Numbered from the stretch's first letter, positions 43,785 to 51,925 are shown. The stretch is DNA of 64,000 bases from Ruminococcus sp. AM22-13 (GCF_003471165.1 NZ_QRIL01000023.1:1-64000); one strand, 5' to 3'. Translations and numbers: made by a program. The notes: generated by a model not told the origin, from the sequence alone.

Positions 43785-44516
43785 CTAATGAAATCCTGGA
43801 ATTTCTGCACCTTTGCATTTCCCGATTACTTTTCCAAATATCTTAAAAGAGTCAGATTCCAAAACCTGGATAGGACGATATTTTTGATTTAAAGAGATCA
43901 GATAAACACCATCTGGCTCATCGTGTAATTCCTTGATGTAAGTATTGCCGTTGAGATAGAAGATTCCAATTTCACCATTAGCAAGAGAATCTTTTTTTTG
44001 AATCCATGCAACATCGCCTGTATGATAAAGTGGCTCCATACTGTCACCGGAAATCCGTACACCAAAGTCAGTCTGCTCAGGAGCAAGGTGTCCTACGTCA
44101 TAGGTTTCTTTTACAGAATCCTCCAGGTAATTTCCAGTACCAGCAGAAACTGGTTCCCAGGTAATTTCTACAGGATGATGGAATGGGATAATCTTTGCAG
44201 ACAGTGGAGAAAACTTTTTAGAAGCTTTCAAAATATCAGCAAATTCAATCAATTTATTTCTGCCTTCTTCATTCAATCCACTCATAATGTTATATGGGTT
44301 TTCTCCAAAGAAGGATTCATATATATCTTCGATATCAAGTAACTGGCAAAGTGTCAGGAAAACATGTAAAGCTGGTTCTCGTGCATTGGTCTCCCATTTG
44401 GAGATTGCTTTTGTAGTGACCTGAATACCTTCCTGAGAAAGCAGGTCTACCAGATCTGATTGAGAGTATCCTTTCTTTTTTCTATTTTCTGCTAATATTT
44501 CCCCGAAATCACGCAT
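43785..44516 (-). CDS. LexA/CI-like repressor with S24 peptidase domain
   Basis: A 243-residue phage-type repressor. The helix-turn-helix (about 5-65) is ILAENRKKKGYSQSDLVDLL and VTTKAISKWETNAREPALHV. The C-terminal S24 domain has the catalytic Ser in FGVRISGDSMEPLYHTGDVA and the catalytic Lys in NTYIKELHDE, so it should cleave itself when RecA is activated by DNA damage. The A-G type cleavage site is probably in the VSAGTGNYLE segment. It is divergent from a DNA repair polymerase and probably represses it through operators in between. Confidence 0.9.
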   Translation of the reverse strand: MRDFGEILAENRKKKGYSQSDLVDLLSQEGIQVTTKAISKWETNAREPALHVFLTLCQLLDIEDIYESFFGENPYNIMSGLNEEGRNKLIEFADILKASKKFSPLSAKIIPFHHPVEITWEPVSAGTGNYLEDSVKETYDVGHLAPEQTDFGVRISGDSMEPLYHTGDVAWIQKKDSLANGEIGIFYLNGNTYIKELHDEPDGVYLISLNQKYRPIQVLESDSFKIFGKVIGKCKGAEIPGFH

Positions 44517-44587
44517 TTGTTCGCCTCATTTCTATTTGAATTTTCTATATGCATTATACCGTATGTTAGAAATAAAATCAACAATAA

Positions 44588-44652
44588 TCTCCAAAATGGA
44601 GAAAATACAACCAAGATATCACTTGACTATCTCCGAAATGTCGATATATACT
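44588..44652. promoter_or_regulatory. Operator-bearing divergent promoter of the SOS-like cassette
   Basis: TCTCC-AAAAT-GGAGA (44588-44602) is a perfect dyad, and a related sequence TATCTCCGAAATGTCGATA lies 25 bases on, within the spacer of a promoter TTGACT (44623-44628) and TATACT (44647-44652), 18 bases apart, facing the polymerase gene. A repressor bound there would block the promoter, as expected for the S24 protein. Confidence 0.75.
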
Positions 44653-44710
44653 AAACATACAGAGATTGATAAGACATTATGTTGAAGGAAACAGCTGGGA
44701 GGTGAAAAGT

Positions 44711-45958
44711 TTGAGTGAGCGTGTGATCCTGCATAGTGATATGAACTGTTTTTATGCCAGTGTAGAAATGCTACATCATCCGGAATTTGCCGGAATGCCT
44801 CTGGCAGTCGGTGGCGATCCGGAAGCCAGACATGGAATTGTACTGACAGCAAATTATATTGCCAAGAAAAAAGGAGTAAAAACCGGAATGGCATTATGGC
44901 AGGCAAAACAGATTTGTCCGGAAATCATATTTGTACCACCACGGATGGATTTGTATTTGAGATTTTCACAGATGGCAAGAGAAATTTATTCGGAGTATAC
45001 GGACAAGATCGAGCCATATGGAATTGATGAAGCCTGGCTGGATGTATCGGACAGCAGAAATCTGAAAGGAAGCGGAATGACGATTGCAAGAGAAATCAGC
45101 CATCGGATTAAATACGAACTGGGTGTAACGGTAAGTATTGGAATTTCCTGGAATAAGATTTATGCGAAACTTGGTTCAGATTATAAAAAGCCGGATGCAA
45201 TCACAGAGTTTAATCGAGAAAATTATAAAGACAGGATATGGCAGATTCCAGCGTCAGATTTGCTTTATGTCGGAAGACAGACAAATAAGAAATTGCAAAA
45301 ACTTGGAATCCGGACAATCGGGCAACTTGCGGAATCAGACGAAAAGTTGTTAGAGAGTCATTTTGGAAAAATAGGAAATGTATTATGGGCTTTCGCAAAT
45401 GGCTGGGATGAAGATCCGGTTTGCAAGGAAGGATATGAAGCACCAATAAAGTCGATAGGTAATAGCACTACAACACCGAGAGATCTGGAAAATGATCTGG
45501 ATGTCTGGATCATTCAAATAGCATTGGCAGAAAGTGTAGCTGCACGATTGCGGAAACATTGATTTAAATGCAAAACAGTAGAAATTACAGTTCGAGATAA
45601 TGGATTGTATAGTTTTTCCAGACAGATACATTTACGACAGCCAACGAATATTACAAACGAGATTGTAACTGCAGCATTTCAGCTATTTAAAGATAATTAC
45701 AAATGGGAACATCCCATTAGAAGCCTGGGAATCAGAGCTGCGGATCTTGTGTTAGATGATATTCCCGTGCAGTTGGATTTATTTGGAAATCAGGAGAAAA
45801 AGGAAAAGTTAGAGAAGCTGGATCGTACTGTAGATGAGATCAGACGACGGTTTGGTTATTTCAGTATACAGCGAGCGGCAATGTATCAGGATAAAGTCTT
45901 ATCCCACTTAGACGCTGGTACGCACACGATCCATCCACACAGTTATTTTCATGGGTAA
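44711..45958 (+). pseudogene. Y-family DNA polymerase (UmuC/DinB-like) with one nonsense codon
   Basis: A translesion polymerase of about 415 residues: VILHSDMNCFYASVEMLHHP (first catalytic Asp), EPYGIDEAWLDVSDS (catalytic D-E), VSIGISWNKIYAKLGSDYKK, then the little-finger domain from DPVCKEGYEAPIKSIGNSTT on. An in-frame TGA at 45560-45562, after AARLRKH, splits the gene; the frame goes on without shift into FKCKTVEITVRDNGLYSFSR and DIPVQLDLFG, a clamp-binding motif. A single GGA to TGA change would explain it. The truncated product keeps the catalytic core but loses clamp binding. Start is TTG after GGAGGTG. Confidence 0.85.
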
Positions 45959-45972
45959 TTGGAGGGATAGAT

Positions 45973-46185
45973 TTGAAAAAAGTATTAACCAGAAAACAGA
46001 AAGAAAGTTATCAGTGTATTTTGAATTATACGAAGGAGCATGGATACCCGCCGACAGTTCGGGAATTTGGAAAACTGATCGGAGTAAGATCAACATCATC
46101 TGCTTTTTCTAGAATCAAGCAGTTGGAGCAAAATGGATATATCCGCAGAATCCCGGCATCGCCAAGAGCAATCGAGATTTTATAG
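45973..46185 (+). CDS. LexA-type DNA-binding domain protein without peptidase domain
   Basis: A 70-residue protein matching only the N-terminal winged helix of LexA: LTRKQKESYQCILNYTKEHG, YPPTVREFGKLIGVRSTSSA and RIKQLEQNGYIRRIPASPRA. It ends exactly where LexA's hinge would begin, so it cannot self-cleave. Start is TTG after GGAGGGATAGA. It follows the polymerase by 15 bases, in the same operon. It may compete with LexA for SOS boxes or control the cassette. Confidence 0.85.
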   Translation: MKKVLTRKQKESYQCILNYTKEHGYPPTVREFGKLIGVRSTSSAFSRIKQLEQNGYIRRIPASPRAIEIL

Positions 46186-46197
46186 TGAGGTGTCGGC

Positions 46198-46437
46198 ATG
46201 AACAAAGTATATGTAGATGTAGTGGCAGAGTTCCGGAAAGACGGACAGCTGGTTCCCATATTTTTTACATGGGAGGATGGAAGAAAATATAGTATTGACA
46301 GAATTTTGAAAATTGAGCGATGCGCCAGCAAAAAGGCAGGCGGTGTAGGAATGATGTATACCTGTATGATACAGGGGCAGGAAAGCCACTTGTTTTACGA
46401 AGTGGATAAATGGTTTATGGAGAGAAAAACAGCATAA
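46198..46437 (+). CDS. Hypothetical protein of the polymerase cassette, 79 aa
   Basis: Not recognised by name. The protein reads MNKVYVDVVAEFRKDGQLVP, IFFTWEDGRKYSIDRILKIE and FYEVDKWFMER, a compact beta-rich pattern. It is 13 bases after the LexA-like gene with a GAGGTG site, so it belongs to the same operon. Proteins of this size commonly follow Y-family polymerases in Clostridia, which suggests a linked role. The next 240 bases contain no gene that I can support. Confidence 0.6.
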   Translation: MNKVYVDVVAEFRKDGQLVPIFFTWEDGRKYSIDRILKIERCASKKAGGVGMMYTCMIQGQESHLFYEVDKWFMERKTA

Positions 46438-46678
46438 GGAGAGATTGGTATAGACGATATTATTTGGATTATTAACCGGCAGGGATAGTCACTTTCCCTT
46501 TATATTCCTGCAGGTTTTACATAAGAAGATGGATTTCGGTCAGCAAAGGCAGCTCCCACAATGCCTTTTGGATATCCGCTTCTGCAAATTGTAGTAAGTA
46601 ATTGCTTCCCATCAAAATCATGGGGAAAGCGGACTGGTCTGAAAGACCGCCAGTTAGTGTGATGATGATAAGGAGATT

Positions 46679-47260
46679 TTGAAACTGATGACAGACAGAG
46701 ATTATGCAATTAAATCAATGAAAGAAATTACCTTCCAGATGGCAAGTCATGCACAGGATTATCTGGAAGTTACAATCGAAAGACATTATACTGATATTAA
46801 AGAACTGATGACAAGCTATCAGAAACTGATTTTAGAAAACCAGGTTGTATTGGAAGAACTGGATATGGAGTGCCAGGAGAAAATCAATGAAGATATGGCA
46901 TATGCATTGAGTTATCTGAGCATTTATAACAATCAGCTGAATGTGCCAAAGATGCACCGGAAAATGAATAACCTGATGATCATTTATGGCTTGTCTGATA
47001 TGATCTATCGTGGAATGACACTGGTGAAGTTCTATGCACCGAATGGTGTGATGCTCAGTGAAATCCTTCATTCCTGTTTTTGCAGTCATTATAATAAAAC
47101 AGATGTGGAAGTACAGCAGGAGTTAGGAATAGGCAGGACTTCTTTTTATAAAATGAAGAAGCAGGCACTTGGATATTTAGGATTTTATTTTTATGAGATC
47201 GTGGTACCGCAGGCAAAGGATAAAAGATTTAAACCGTCACTGGGCGTTGAGGAAGAGTAG
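46679..47260 (+). CDS. Hypothetical protein with C-terminal HTH-like segment, 193 aa
   Basis: Not recognised. A helical protein beginning MTDRDYAIKSMKEITFQMAS with a heptad-like middle (KELMTSYQKLILENQVVLEE). Near the C-terminus VEVQQELGIGRTSFYKMKKQ looks like a helix-turn-helix recognition segment as in phage late regulators or sigma-like proteins. Start is TTG at 46679 just after AAGGAG, or the ATG nine bases on. It is coupled to the next gene (adjacent GTG), which lies one base beyond its stop. Confidence 0.55.
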   Translation: MKLMTDRDYAIKSMKEITFQMASHAQDYLEVTIERHYTDIKELMTSYQKLILENQVVLEELDMECQEKINEDMAYALSYLSIYNNQLNVPKMHRKMNNLMIIYGLSDMIYRGMTLVKFYAPNGVMLSEILHSCFCSHYNKTDVEVQQELGIGRTSFYKMKKQALGYLGFYFYEIVVPQAKDKRFKPSLGVEEE

Positions 47261-47641
47261 GTGAGTAATATGAGATACGAAGATTCGATGAAAGGTGTAG
47301 CTGATCAGATAATCAAAGAACAGCAGCGAGTCAGTAAAATTAAAAACATTCCAGAAGAGTTCCATTGGCATGACGAATATGCAACGTTGAATTTCTTTCG
47401 GTTTATCTGCAAAAATATCGGTAACTTGAGAAATGTAGAAATTGAAAAAATGGTCACACGTTTAAAGAACATAGATCAGAAAGCAGTGGAAAACCATGTG
47501 AATGGTGCTGTTTGGGCATTTGATTATGATAAGATGTTCTGTGTATTGATGGAAAATGAAATTTGCCGAAAGGTGTGTGAAAAGAATAAATATAACAGTT
47601 GGATGAATCTGATTGGACAGTATTGTGTTTCAAGGACTTAA
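47261..47641 (+). CDS. Hypothetical protein, 126 aa
   Basis: Not recognised. It starts with GTG directly after the stop of the preceding gene, so the two are translationally coupled. The protein is helical and charged (MKGVADQIIKEQQRVSKIKN, FRFICKNIGNLRNVEIEKMV), with Trp/His clusters (EEFHWHDEYA). It ends at a hairpin terminator. Position suggests that it belongs to the mobile region with the preceding gene. Confidence 0.5.
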   Translation: MSNMRYEDSMKGVADQIIKEQQRVSKIKNIPEEFHWHDEYATLNFFRFICKNIGNLRNVEIEKMVTRLKNIDQKAVENHVNGAVWAFDYDKMFCVLMENEICRKVCEKNKYNSWMNLIGQYCVSRT

Positions 47642-47692
47642 AGACGAAAAAAGTTGTTGGAGAGAAATAATTTCCAGCAACTCTGTCTTTAA
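47640..47692 (+). terminator. Terminator of the two hypothetical genes
   Basis: AAAGAC...AGTTGTTGGA pairs with CCAGCAACT...GTCTTT. The stem is long and interrupted by small bulges. Confidence 0.6.
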
Positions 47693-47783
47693 TGAATAGA
47701 GTTCATTTTTTTATTCAACTATTCCCATGATATATACAATATGTAAATTTGCAATTCAAATATCAGTTTATGCTAAGTGTAAT

Positions 47784-47832
47784 AATAATAATAATTACTA
47801 TTATTGACAAGAGAATAATTATCATGTAAAAT
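47784..47832 (+). promoter_or_regulatory. Promoter with AT-rich palindrome, upstream of rubredoxin and hemerythrin
   Basis: TTGACA (47804-47809) and TAAAAT (47827-47832) are 17 bases apart. A 22-base dyad ending in ATTACTATTATT (47784-47805, two mismatches between halves) overlaps the -35 box. It is closely similar to the palindrome at 50652 and the sequence upstream of 35280, which suggests one shared regulator. Confidence 0.75.
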
Positions 47833-47918
47833 ACAGATATACAAGAAACAAAGTGTTAGAAAAAATTGCTATGAACTTGGTAAAAAAAATAAATCGACAT
47901 TGAAAAGGGAAAATGACT

Positions 47919-48083
47919 ATGATAAAATATGAATGTGAACCATGTGGATATATTTATGATCCGGCAGTAGGAGATCCAGACGCTGGTATCGATCCAGAAA
48001 CTGCATTTGAGGATATTCCAGATGACTGGACATGCCCAATCTGCGGATTAGGAAAAGATGTTTTCGTTCCTGTAGAAGACTAA
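47919..48083 (+). CDS. Rubredoxin (divergent type)
   Basis: A 54-residue rubredoxin with cysteines in [20 protein letters not shown] and [18 protein letters not shown]. It differs from the two near-identical rubredoxins at 39293 and 51767 and is closer to the classical clostridial form (YDPxxGDPDxGI). AAAGGGAAAATGACT precedes the ATG. It shares an operon with a hemerythrin 77 bases downstream, which suggests oxygen or iron chemistry. Confidence 0.95.
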   Translation: MIKYECEPCGYIYDPAVGDPDAGIDPETAFEDIPDDWTCPICGLGKDVFVPVED

Positions 48084-48159
48084 GAAGAAAATGCAGGTAC
48101 GAAACTGCCAGACATTAAAAGAGTCTAAGAGAACATATAAAAGAAATGGAGGTCAAATT

Positions 48160-48594
48160 ATGACTTACGATTTAAACATTACCTTTGATGACAATTTAGT
48201 AACAGGAAATAAAACAATCGATACACAGCACAAAGAATTGATTGACCGTATTCAGAACTTTGTAATTGCCTGTCAAAATGGCGACAGCAAGGTAAAGGCG
48301 ATCAAACTTCTGGATTATCTTAACGAGTATACTGACTTTCATTTTAAAGAAGAAGAAGCACTTCAGGAAAAAGCCGGTTATCCAGAGCGTGAAAAACATT
48401 ATGAAAAACATGAAGAGTTTAAAAAGACAATTCAGGAACTGTATGAATACCTTCAGGAGTATGAAGGACCAACAGATCGGTTCAGTGAACTTGTACAGAA
48501 AAATGTAATCGACTGGCTGTTTGGACACATTAAAACATACGACCGCTCTGTGGCAAAATTTATCTTTATGAAACAAAATCCGGACCGATGCTAA
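48160..48594 (+). CDS. Hemerythrin-like protein
   Basis: A 144-residue diiron oxygen-binding protein. The ligand pattern is clear: TIDTQHKELIDRIQNFV (first His), TDFHFKEEEALQEKAGYP (His and Glu), EKHYEKHEEFKK (two His) and WLFGHIKTYDRSV (His and Asp). Single-domain bacterial hemerythrins sense, store or deliver O2, or protect iron proteins from it. Start is the ATG at 48160 after GGAGGTC. It is in one operon with rubredoxin, behind the AT-rich palindromic promoter. Confidence 0.93.
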   Translation: MTYDLNITFDDNLVTGNKTIDTQHKELIDRIQNFVIACQNGDSKVKAIKLLDYLNEYTDFHFKEEEALQEKAGYPEREKHYEKHEEFKKTIQELYEYLQEYEGPTDRFSELVQKNVIDWLFGHIKTYDRSVAKFIFMKQNPDRC

Positions 48595-48648
48595 AATAAA
48601 CCAGGGAACGAGTTCACTCAGAATGTAGACAACGTGATGAAGTAAACT

Positions 48649-48674
48649 AGGGGCTGTCACAATGCAGCCCTTTT
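48649..48674 (+). terminator. Terminator of the rubredoxin-hemerythrin operon
   Basis: GGGCTG pairs with CAGCCC over TCACAATG, followed by TTTT. Confidence 0.75.
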
Positions 48675-48743
48675 CCTGTTATAGCGATATTCTAGGTAAT
48701 ATATTGCGCTGGCATGACATATTATTTTACTACTACTATATGG

Positions 48744-48769
48744 GAAGAGCAAGCAGCTCTTCTTTTTTT
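48744..48769 (+). terminator. Second terminator, orphan
   Basis: GAAGAGC pairs with GCTCTTC over a short loop, followed by seven T. No gene precedes it apart from the terminated hemerythrin operon, so it probably belongs to deleted DNA. Confidence 0.7.
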
Positions 48770-48822
48770 GTCCTTTTTATCCAATTTTAAATTGTAAAGT
48801 TTCTTTTCATTCGACAAAATTC

Positions 48823-49005
48823 TCCACAGACAGAGGATATGCGACGAGCATTGATGTGAACATCTATTTATGGAAAGAGGATATTGAAGACGGGGAATCG
48901 GTAATGACAGCCGAATATAGACCTGTAGAATACGGAAAGGACTATGATGTTGTCAATAATCCTGATAAATTTCAACTATATATAGATGGAAAAGAGATTA
49001 AATAG
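48823..49005 (+). pseudogene. C-terminal fragment of an unknown protein
   Basis: An open frame with a protein-like composition reads STDRGYATSIDVNIYLWKED, then GESVMTAEYRPVEYGKDYDV and KFQLYIDGKEIK before a stop at 49005. No start codon or ribosome binding site is seen, and upstream sequence is non-coding, so it is a 60-codon leftover. The family is not recognised. Confidence 0.45.
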
Positions 49006-49121
49006 TAATCTCCTGAAAGCATGCTCTTTGTCAATTATTTCAAAGAAAAATTAAAGGATAACAATACATAGTTTTGACAATGATATTTTGAAAAATTTTA
49101 TAGGAATGCTCTATTATCAAA

Positions 49122-49149
49122 TTGACATAGGAATATGGTAGCGTATAAT
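49122..49149 (+). promoter_or_regulatory. Promoter of the second DUF6219-bcp-yaaA module
   Basis: TTGACA and TATAAT are 16 bases apart, in a flank that matches the promoter region of copy 1 (33731-33758) almost base for base. The duplication therefore includes the promoter. Confidence 0.85.
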
Positions 49150-49184
49150 TAGAATTGAATACACTGAAAAAATGGAGGAATTAC

Positions 49185-49394
49185 ATGAAAGCACATAAAT
49201 ATTGGTCAGTAGGAGCTTTAATCACAATGATTGGAACTTTTTATACAGGATATAAAGGGTTAAAAGCAGCACACAAATACTTTGCATTTGGCTCTCTGAT
49301 ATGCATGATTATGGCAGTCTATTCTGGTCATAAAATGATTTCGGGTAATAAAAGAACAAGAAAACAGGTGAAAAATACAAAAGCTGAGGAATAG
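49185..49394 (+). CDS. Small DUF6219-like membrane protein (copy 2)
   Basis: A 69-residue paralogue of the protein at 33794-34006, with the same two hydrophobic helices (MKAHKYWSVGALITMIGTFY and KYFAFGSLICMIMAVYSG) and basic C-terminus. GGAGG precedes the ATG. It leads the second bcp-yaaA operon. Differences from copy 1 are spread over its length, showing that the duplication is not recent. Confidence 0.7.
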   Translation: MKAHKYWSVGALITMIGTFYTGYKGLKAAHKYFAFGSLICMIMAVYSGHKMISGNKRTRKQVKNTKAEE

Positions 49395-49397
49395 TAA

Positions 49398-49853
49398 ATG
49401 TTAGAGTTAGGAATAAAAGCACCGGATTTTAAATTGCCGGATCAGAACGGAGAAGTGCATAAATTAAGCGATTATGCAGGGAAAAAAGTGATCTTATATT
49501 TTTATCCAAAGGATAATACACCAGGATGTACGAAGCAGGCATGTGGCTTTTCTGAGCGTTATCCACAGTTTACTGAGAAGGGGGCTGTTATTCTCGGAGT
49601 AAGCAAGGACTCTGTAGCGTCTCACAAGAGATTTGAAGAAAAATACGGACTGGCATTTACGCTATTAGCAGATCCGGAGCGTAAAGTTATTGAAGCATAT
49701 GATGTCTGGAAAGAAAAGAAAAATTATGGAAAAGTATCTATGGGTGTAGTAAGAACTACATATCTTATTGATGAGCAGGGAATCATTATAAAGGCAAATG
49801 ATAAAGTCAAGGCTGCAGATGATCCTGAAAATATGCTCAAGGAATTAGATTAA
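49398..49853 (+). CDS. bcp: Thiol peroxidase of the Bcp/PrxQ family (copy 2)
   Basis: A 151-residue thioredoxin-dependent peroxidase with both cysteines kept in YFYPKDNTPGCTKQACGF; the Ala of copy 1 after Thr is the usual Pro here. Residues after about 60 are nearly identical to copy 1, and the last 69 bases of coding sequence are fully identical, whereas the first 60 codons differ at many third positions. This uneven divergence suggests gene conversion. It overlaps yaaA copy 2 by one base. Confidence 0.95.
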   Translation: MLELGIKAPDFKLPDQNGEVHKLSDYAGKKVILYFYPKDNTPGCTKQACGFSERYPQFTEKGAVILGVSKDSVASHKRFEEKYGLAFTLLADPERKVIEAYDVWKEKKNYGKVSMGVVRTTYLIDEQGIIIKANDKVKAADDPENMLKELD

Positions 49854-50599
49854 TGAAGATAATATTATCCCCTGCTAAAAAGATGATTACAGATACTGAC
49901 AGCATAGCGCCGGATGGATTGCCTGAATTTATTGAAAAGACGACAGAGATACAAAGTTGGTTGAAAAGTAAGTCAAAAGAAGAACTGAAGACTATCTGGA
50001 AATGTAATGACAAAATTACAGAACAGAACTTCAATAGATTGGAAAACATGGATCTTTATCATTTACTTACCCCAGCTGTCTTATCATATGAAGGAATTGC
50101 TTTTCAATATATGGCTCCATCCGTGTTTGAGGACAGTCAGTTCGAGTATGTACAAAATCATTTGAGAATAATATCTGCATTTTATGGTGTGTTAAAACCA
50201 AGGGATGGTGTGACGCCTTATCGTTTGGAAATGCAGGCGAAGGTTGGAATAGGAGAAACAAAAAATCTGTATGAGTACTGGGGAGATTTATTATACCGCT
50301 CAGTGATTGATAACAGCAGGATTATAATCAATCTGGCATCGAAAGAATACTCTAAGTGCATAGAAAAATATCTGACACGACAGGATAGATACATTACGAT
50401 TACATTTTGTGAGTTATCAGGAGATAAACTGGTGACAAAAGGTACATATGCTAAGATGGCCCGTGGTGAAATGGTTAGGTTCATGGCTGAAAACAGAATT
50501 GAAAATCCTGAGGATATTAAGAAATTTGATAGACTAGGCTATTCATTCCGCTCTGATTTATCATCAGATGCAGAATATGTTTTTGAACGGAAAAAATGA
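49853..50599 (+). CDS. yaaA: Peroxide stress protein YaaA (copy 2)
   Basis: A 248-residue UPF0246 protein. The first 128 bases are identical to yaaA copy 1; further on the two differ at many positions (for example LENMDLYHLLTPAVLSYEGI against LGNMNLYQMLSPAVLSYEGI). All family motifs remain, so it should be functional. It ends about 90 bases before the promoter and the rubrerythrin fragment at 50.7 kb. Confidence 0.93.
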   Translation: MKIILSPAKKMITDTDSIAPDGLPEFIEKTTEIQSWLKSKSKEELKTIWKCNDKITEQNFNRLENMDLYHLLTPAVLSYEGIAFQYMAPSVFEDSQFEYVQNHLRIISAFYGVLKPRDGVTPYRLEMQAKVGIGETKNLYEYWGDLLYRSVIDNSRIIINLASKEYSKCIEKYLTRQDRYITITFCELSGDKLVTKGTYAKMARGEMVRFMAENRIENPEDIKKFDRLGYSFRSDLSSDAEYVFERKK

Positions 50600-50651
50600 T
50601 GATTGAATGATTATTTTAAATAAAAGGTAATCAGTAATATTGATTATTATA

Positions 50652-50683
50652 ATAATAGTAATTATTACTATTATCTATTGACA
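50652..50683 (+). promoter_or_regulatory. Perfect AT-rich palindrome next to an orphan -35 box
   Basis: ATAATAGTAAT, T, ATTACTATTAT form a perfect 23-base palindrome (50652-50674), followed three bases on by TTGACA (50678-50683). A -10 box is not present because the DNA changes to an internal rubrerythrin sequence. The site therefore looks like the original promoter-operator of a rubrerythrin gene whose start was deleted. Similar sites occur at 35258 and 47784. Confidence 0.75.
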
Positions 50684-50687
50684 ATAA

Positions 50688-50889
50688 ACAGATTGAGAAG
50701 CACCACGAAGAGAGATATCGTGCACTTCTTAAGAATATTGAAACTGCACAGGTGTTTGAAAAGAGTGAAGTAAAGGTATGGGAATGTCGTAACTGCGGGC
50801 ATATTGTGGTAGGAACTAAGGCACCTGAAGTATGTCCGGTATGTAATCATCCACAGAGCTATTTTGAAGTACATGAGGAGAATTATTAA
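50688..50889 (+). pseudogene. Rubrerythrin C-terminal fragment
   Basis: About 66 codons read [20 protein letters not shown], then [20 protein letters not shown] and [18 protein letters not shown], the end of a rubrerythrin nearly identical to the last part of the fusion protein at 37314-38495. The ferritin-like domain before it is missing; the fragment begins right after a -35 box. It cannot be expressed from a normal start. Confidence 0.9.
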
Positions 50890-50916
50890 GGGGGATGAGA
50901 TTATTGCGAGAGTGAA

Positions 50917-51273
50917 ATGTGTGAAATGCGTGGACATTACAAGCACAAGGAAAACACGGCAGAAATAGCTACAGCAGTCAGGAACAGTGCTTATGAGATT
51001 ATAAACAAAAAGCACGCTACATATTATGGAATCGCAATGTCTGTAAAAAGAATCTGCGAAGTGATTATGAGAGATGAAAAATCAATACTCTCAGTATCTC
51101 ATATGATTCATGGAGTATATGACATTGACGGAGTATCGTTAAGTATGCCGGTTATTGTAGGTGCAGATGGCATTGAGTCTGATATACCTATTAATTTAAG
51201 TGGAGAGGAAGCGTTAAAGCTTAAGGAATCCGCAGATTCTTTGAAAAAGATTATAGAGACAATTGGATTATAA
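50917..51273 (+). pseudogene. L-lactate dehydrogenase C-terminal fragment
   Basis: About 118 codons match the last third of L-lactate dehydrogenase: IATAVRNSAYEIINKKHATY, YGIAMSVKRICEVIMRDEKS and MIHGVYDIDGVSLSMPVIVG, with the terminal helix EEALKLKESADSLKKIIETI. The NAD-binding domain and the catalytic His are missing. It lies immediately behind a rubrerythrin fragment, so at least two deletion junctions lie within 250 bases. Confidence 0.85.
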
Positions 51274-51300
51274 ATTTTACATATGGAAGGAGATAAAAGC

Positions 51301-51675
51301 ATGGAAGTAAAGTATTATATATGTAAGCATTGTGGAAACATTGTTGAAAAGGTAAAGGATAAGGGTGTACCTGTAATTTGTTGCGGAGAACCTATGCAGG
51401 AATTAAAAGCCGGAGTGACAGATGCTGCTGTCGAGAAGCATGTACCTGTATATACGGTAGAAGGCAGTCATGTTCATGTCGTGGTCGGAGAAACAAAACA
51501 TCCAATGCTTGAAGAGCATTTCATTGAGTGGATTACATTAAATACAAACCAGGGAATATACAGAAAACAGTTAAATCCAGGGCAGGAGCCGATAGCAGAT
51601 TTTTGTCTTTGCGATGGTGAACAGGTAGAAGAAGTATATGCATATTGTAACCTGCATGGATTATGGAAATGCTAA
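51301..51675 (+). CDS. Desulfoferrodoxin / superoxide reductase
   Basis: A 124-residue enzyme reducing superoxide to peroxide without making oxygen. The N-terminal desulforedoxin centre has Cys8, Cys11, Cys27 and Cys28 (YICKHCGNIV, VICCGEPM). The catalytic iron ligands are His47 (EKHVPV), His67, His73, Cys116 and His119 (AYCNLHG). It has a GGAGAT site before the ATG at 51301. Downstream lies rubredoxin, its usual electron donor. The product peroxide can be handled by the rubrerythrin and Bcp proteins of the same island. Confidence 0.96.
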   Translation: MEVKYYICKHCGNIVEKVKDKGVPVICCGEPMQELKAGVTDAAVEKHVPVYTVEGSHVHVVVGETKHPMLEEHFIEWITLNTNQGIYRKQLNPGQEPIADFCLCDGEQVEEVYAYCNLHGLWKC

Positions 51676-51766
51676 AAGCATTTATACATATTAAGGTTAC
51701 AGAACAGCACAAATACAACAGTAATATATGCTGTGTATTAATATATTTATAAGGAGGAACAAACTA

Positions 51767-51925
51767 ATGAAATATGTATGTGACGTTTGCGGATGGGAAT
51801 ATGATGAAGAGGAAGGTTATCCTGAAGGTGGTATTGCACCAGGAACAAAGTGGGAGGACGTTCCAGAAGATTTTGAATGCCCATTATGTAATGTTGGAAA
51901 AGATCAGTTTTCAGAAGTTGAATAA
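51767..51925 (+). CDS. Rubredoxin (copy 2)
   Basis: A 52-residue rubredoxin (CDVCGWEYDEEEGYPEGGIA, ECPLCNVGKDQFSEVE) nearly identical to that at 39293. AAGGAGG precedes the ATG. It follows superoxide reductase by about 90 bases on the same strand, the usual donor-acceptor pairing. A terminator follows. Confidence 0.95.
   Translation: MKYVCDVCGWEYDEEEGYPEGGIAPGTKWEDVPEDFECPLCNVGKDQFSEVE

Noticed and set aside
45560..45562. TGA in the polymerase gene as a selenocysteine or recoded Trp codon
   Set aside because: No selenocysteine insertion element is evident, the position is expected to hold Gly, and other genes here use TGA as stop. A nonsense mutation is simpler.
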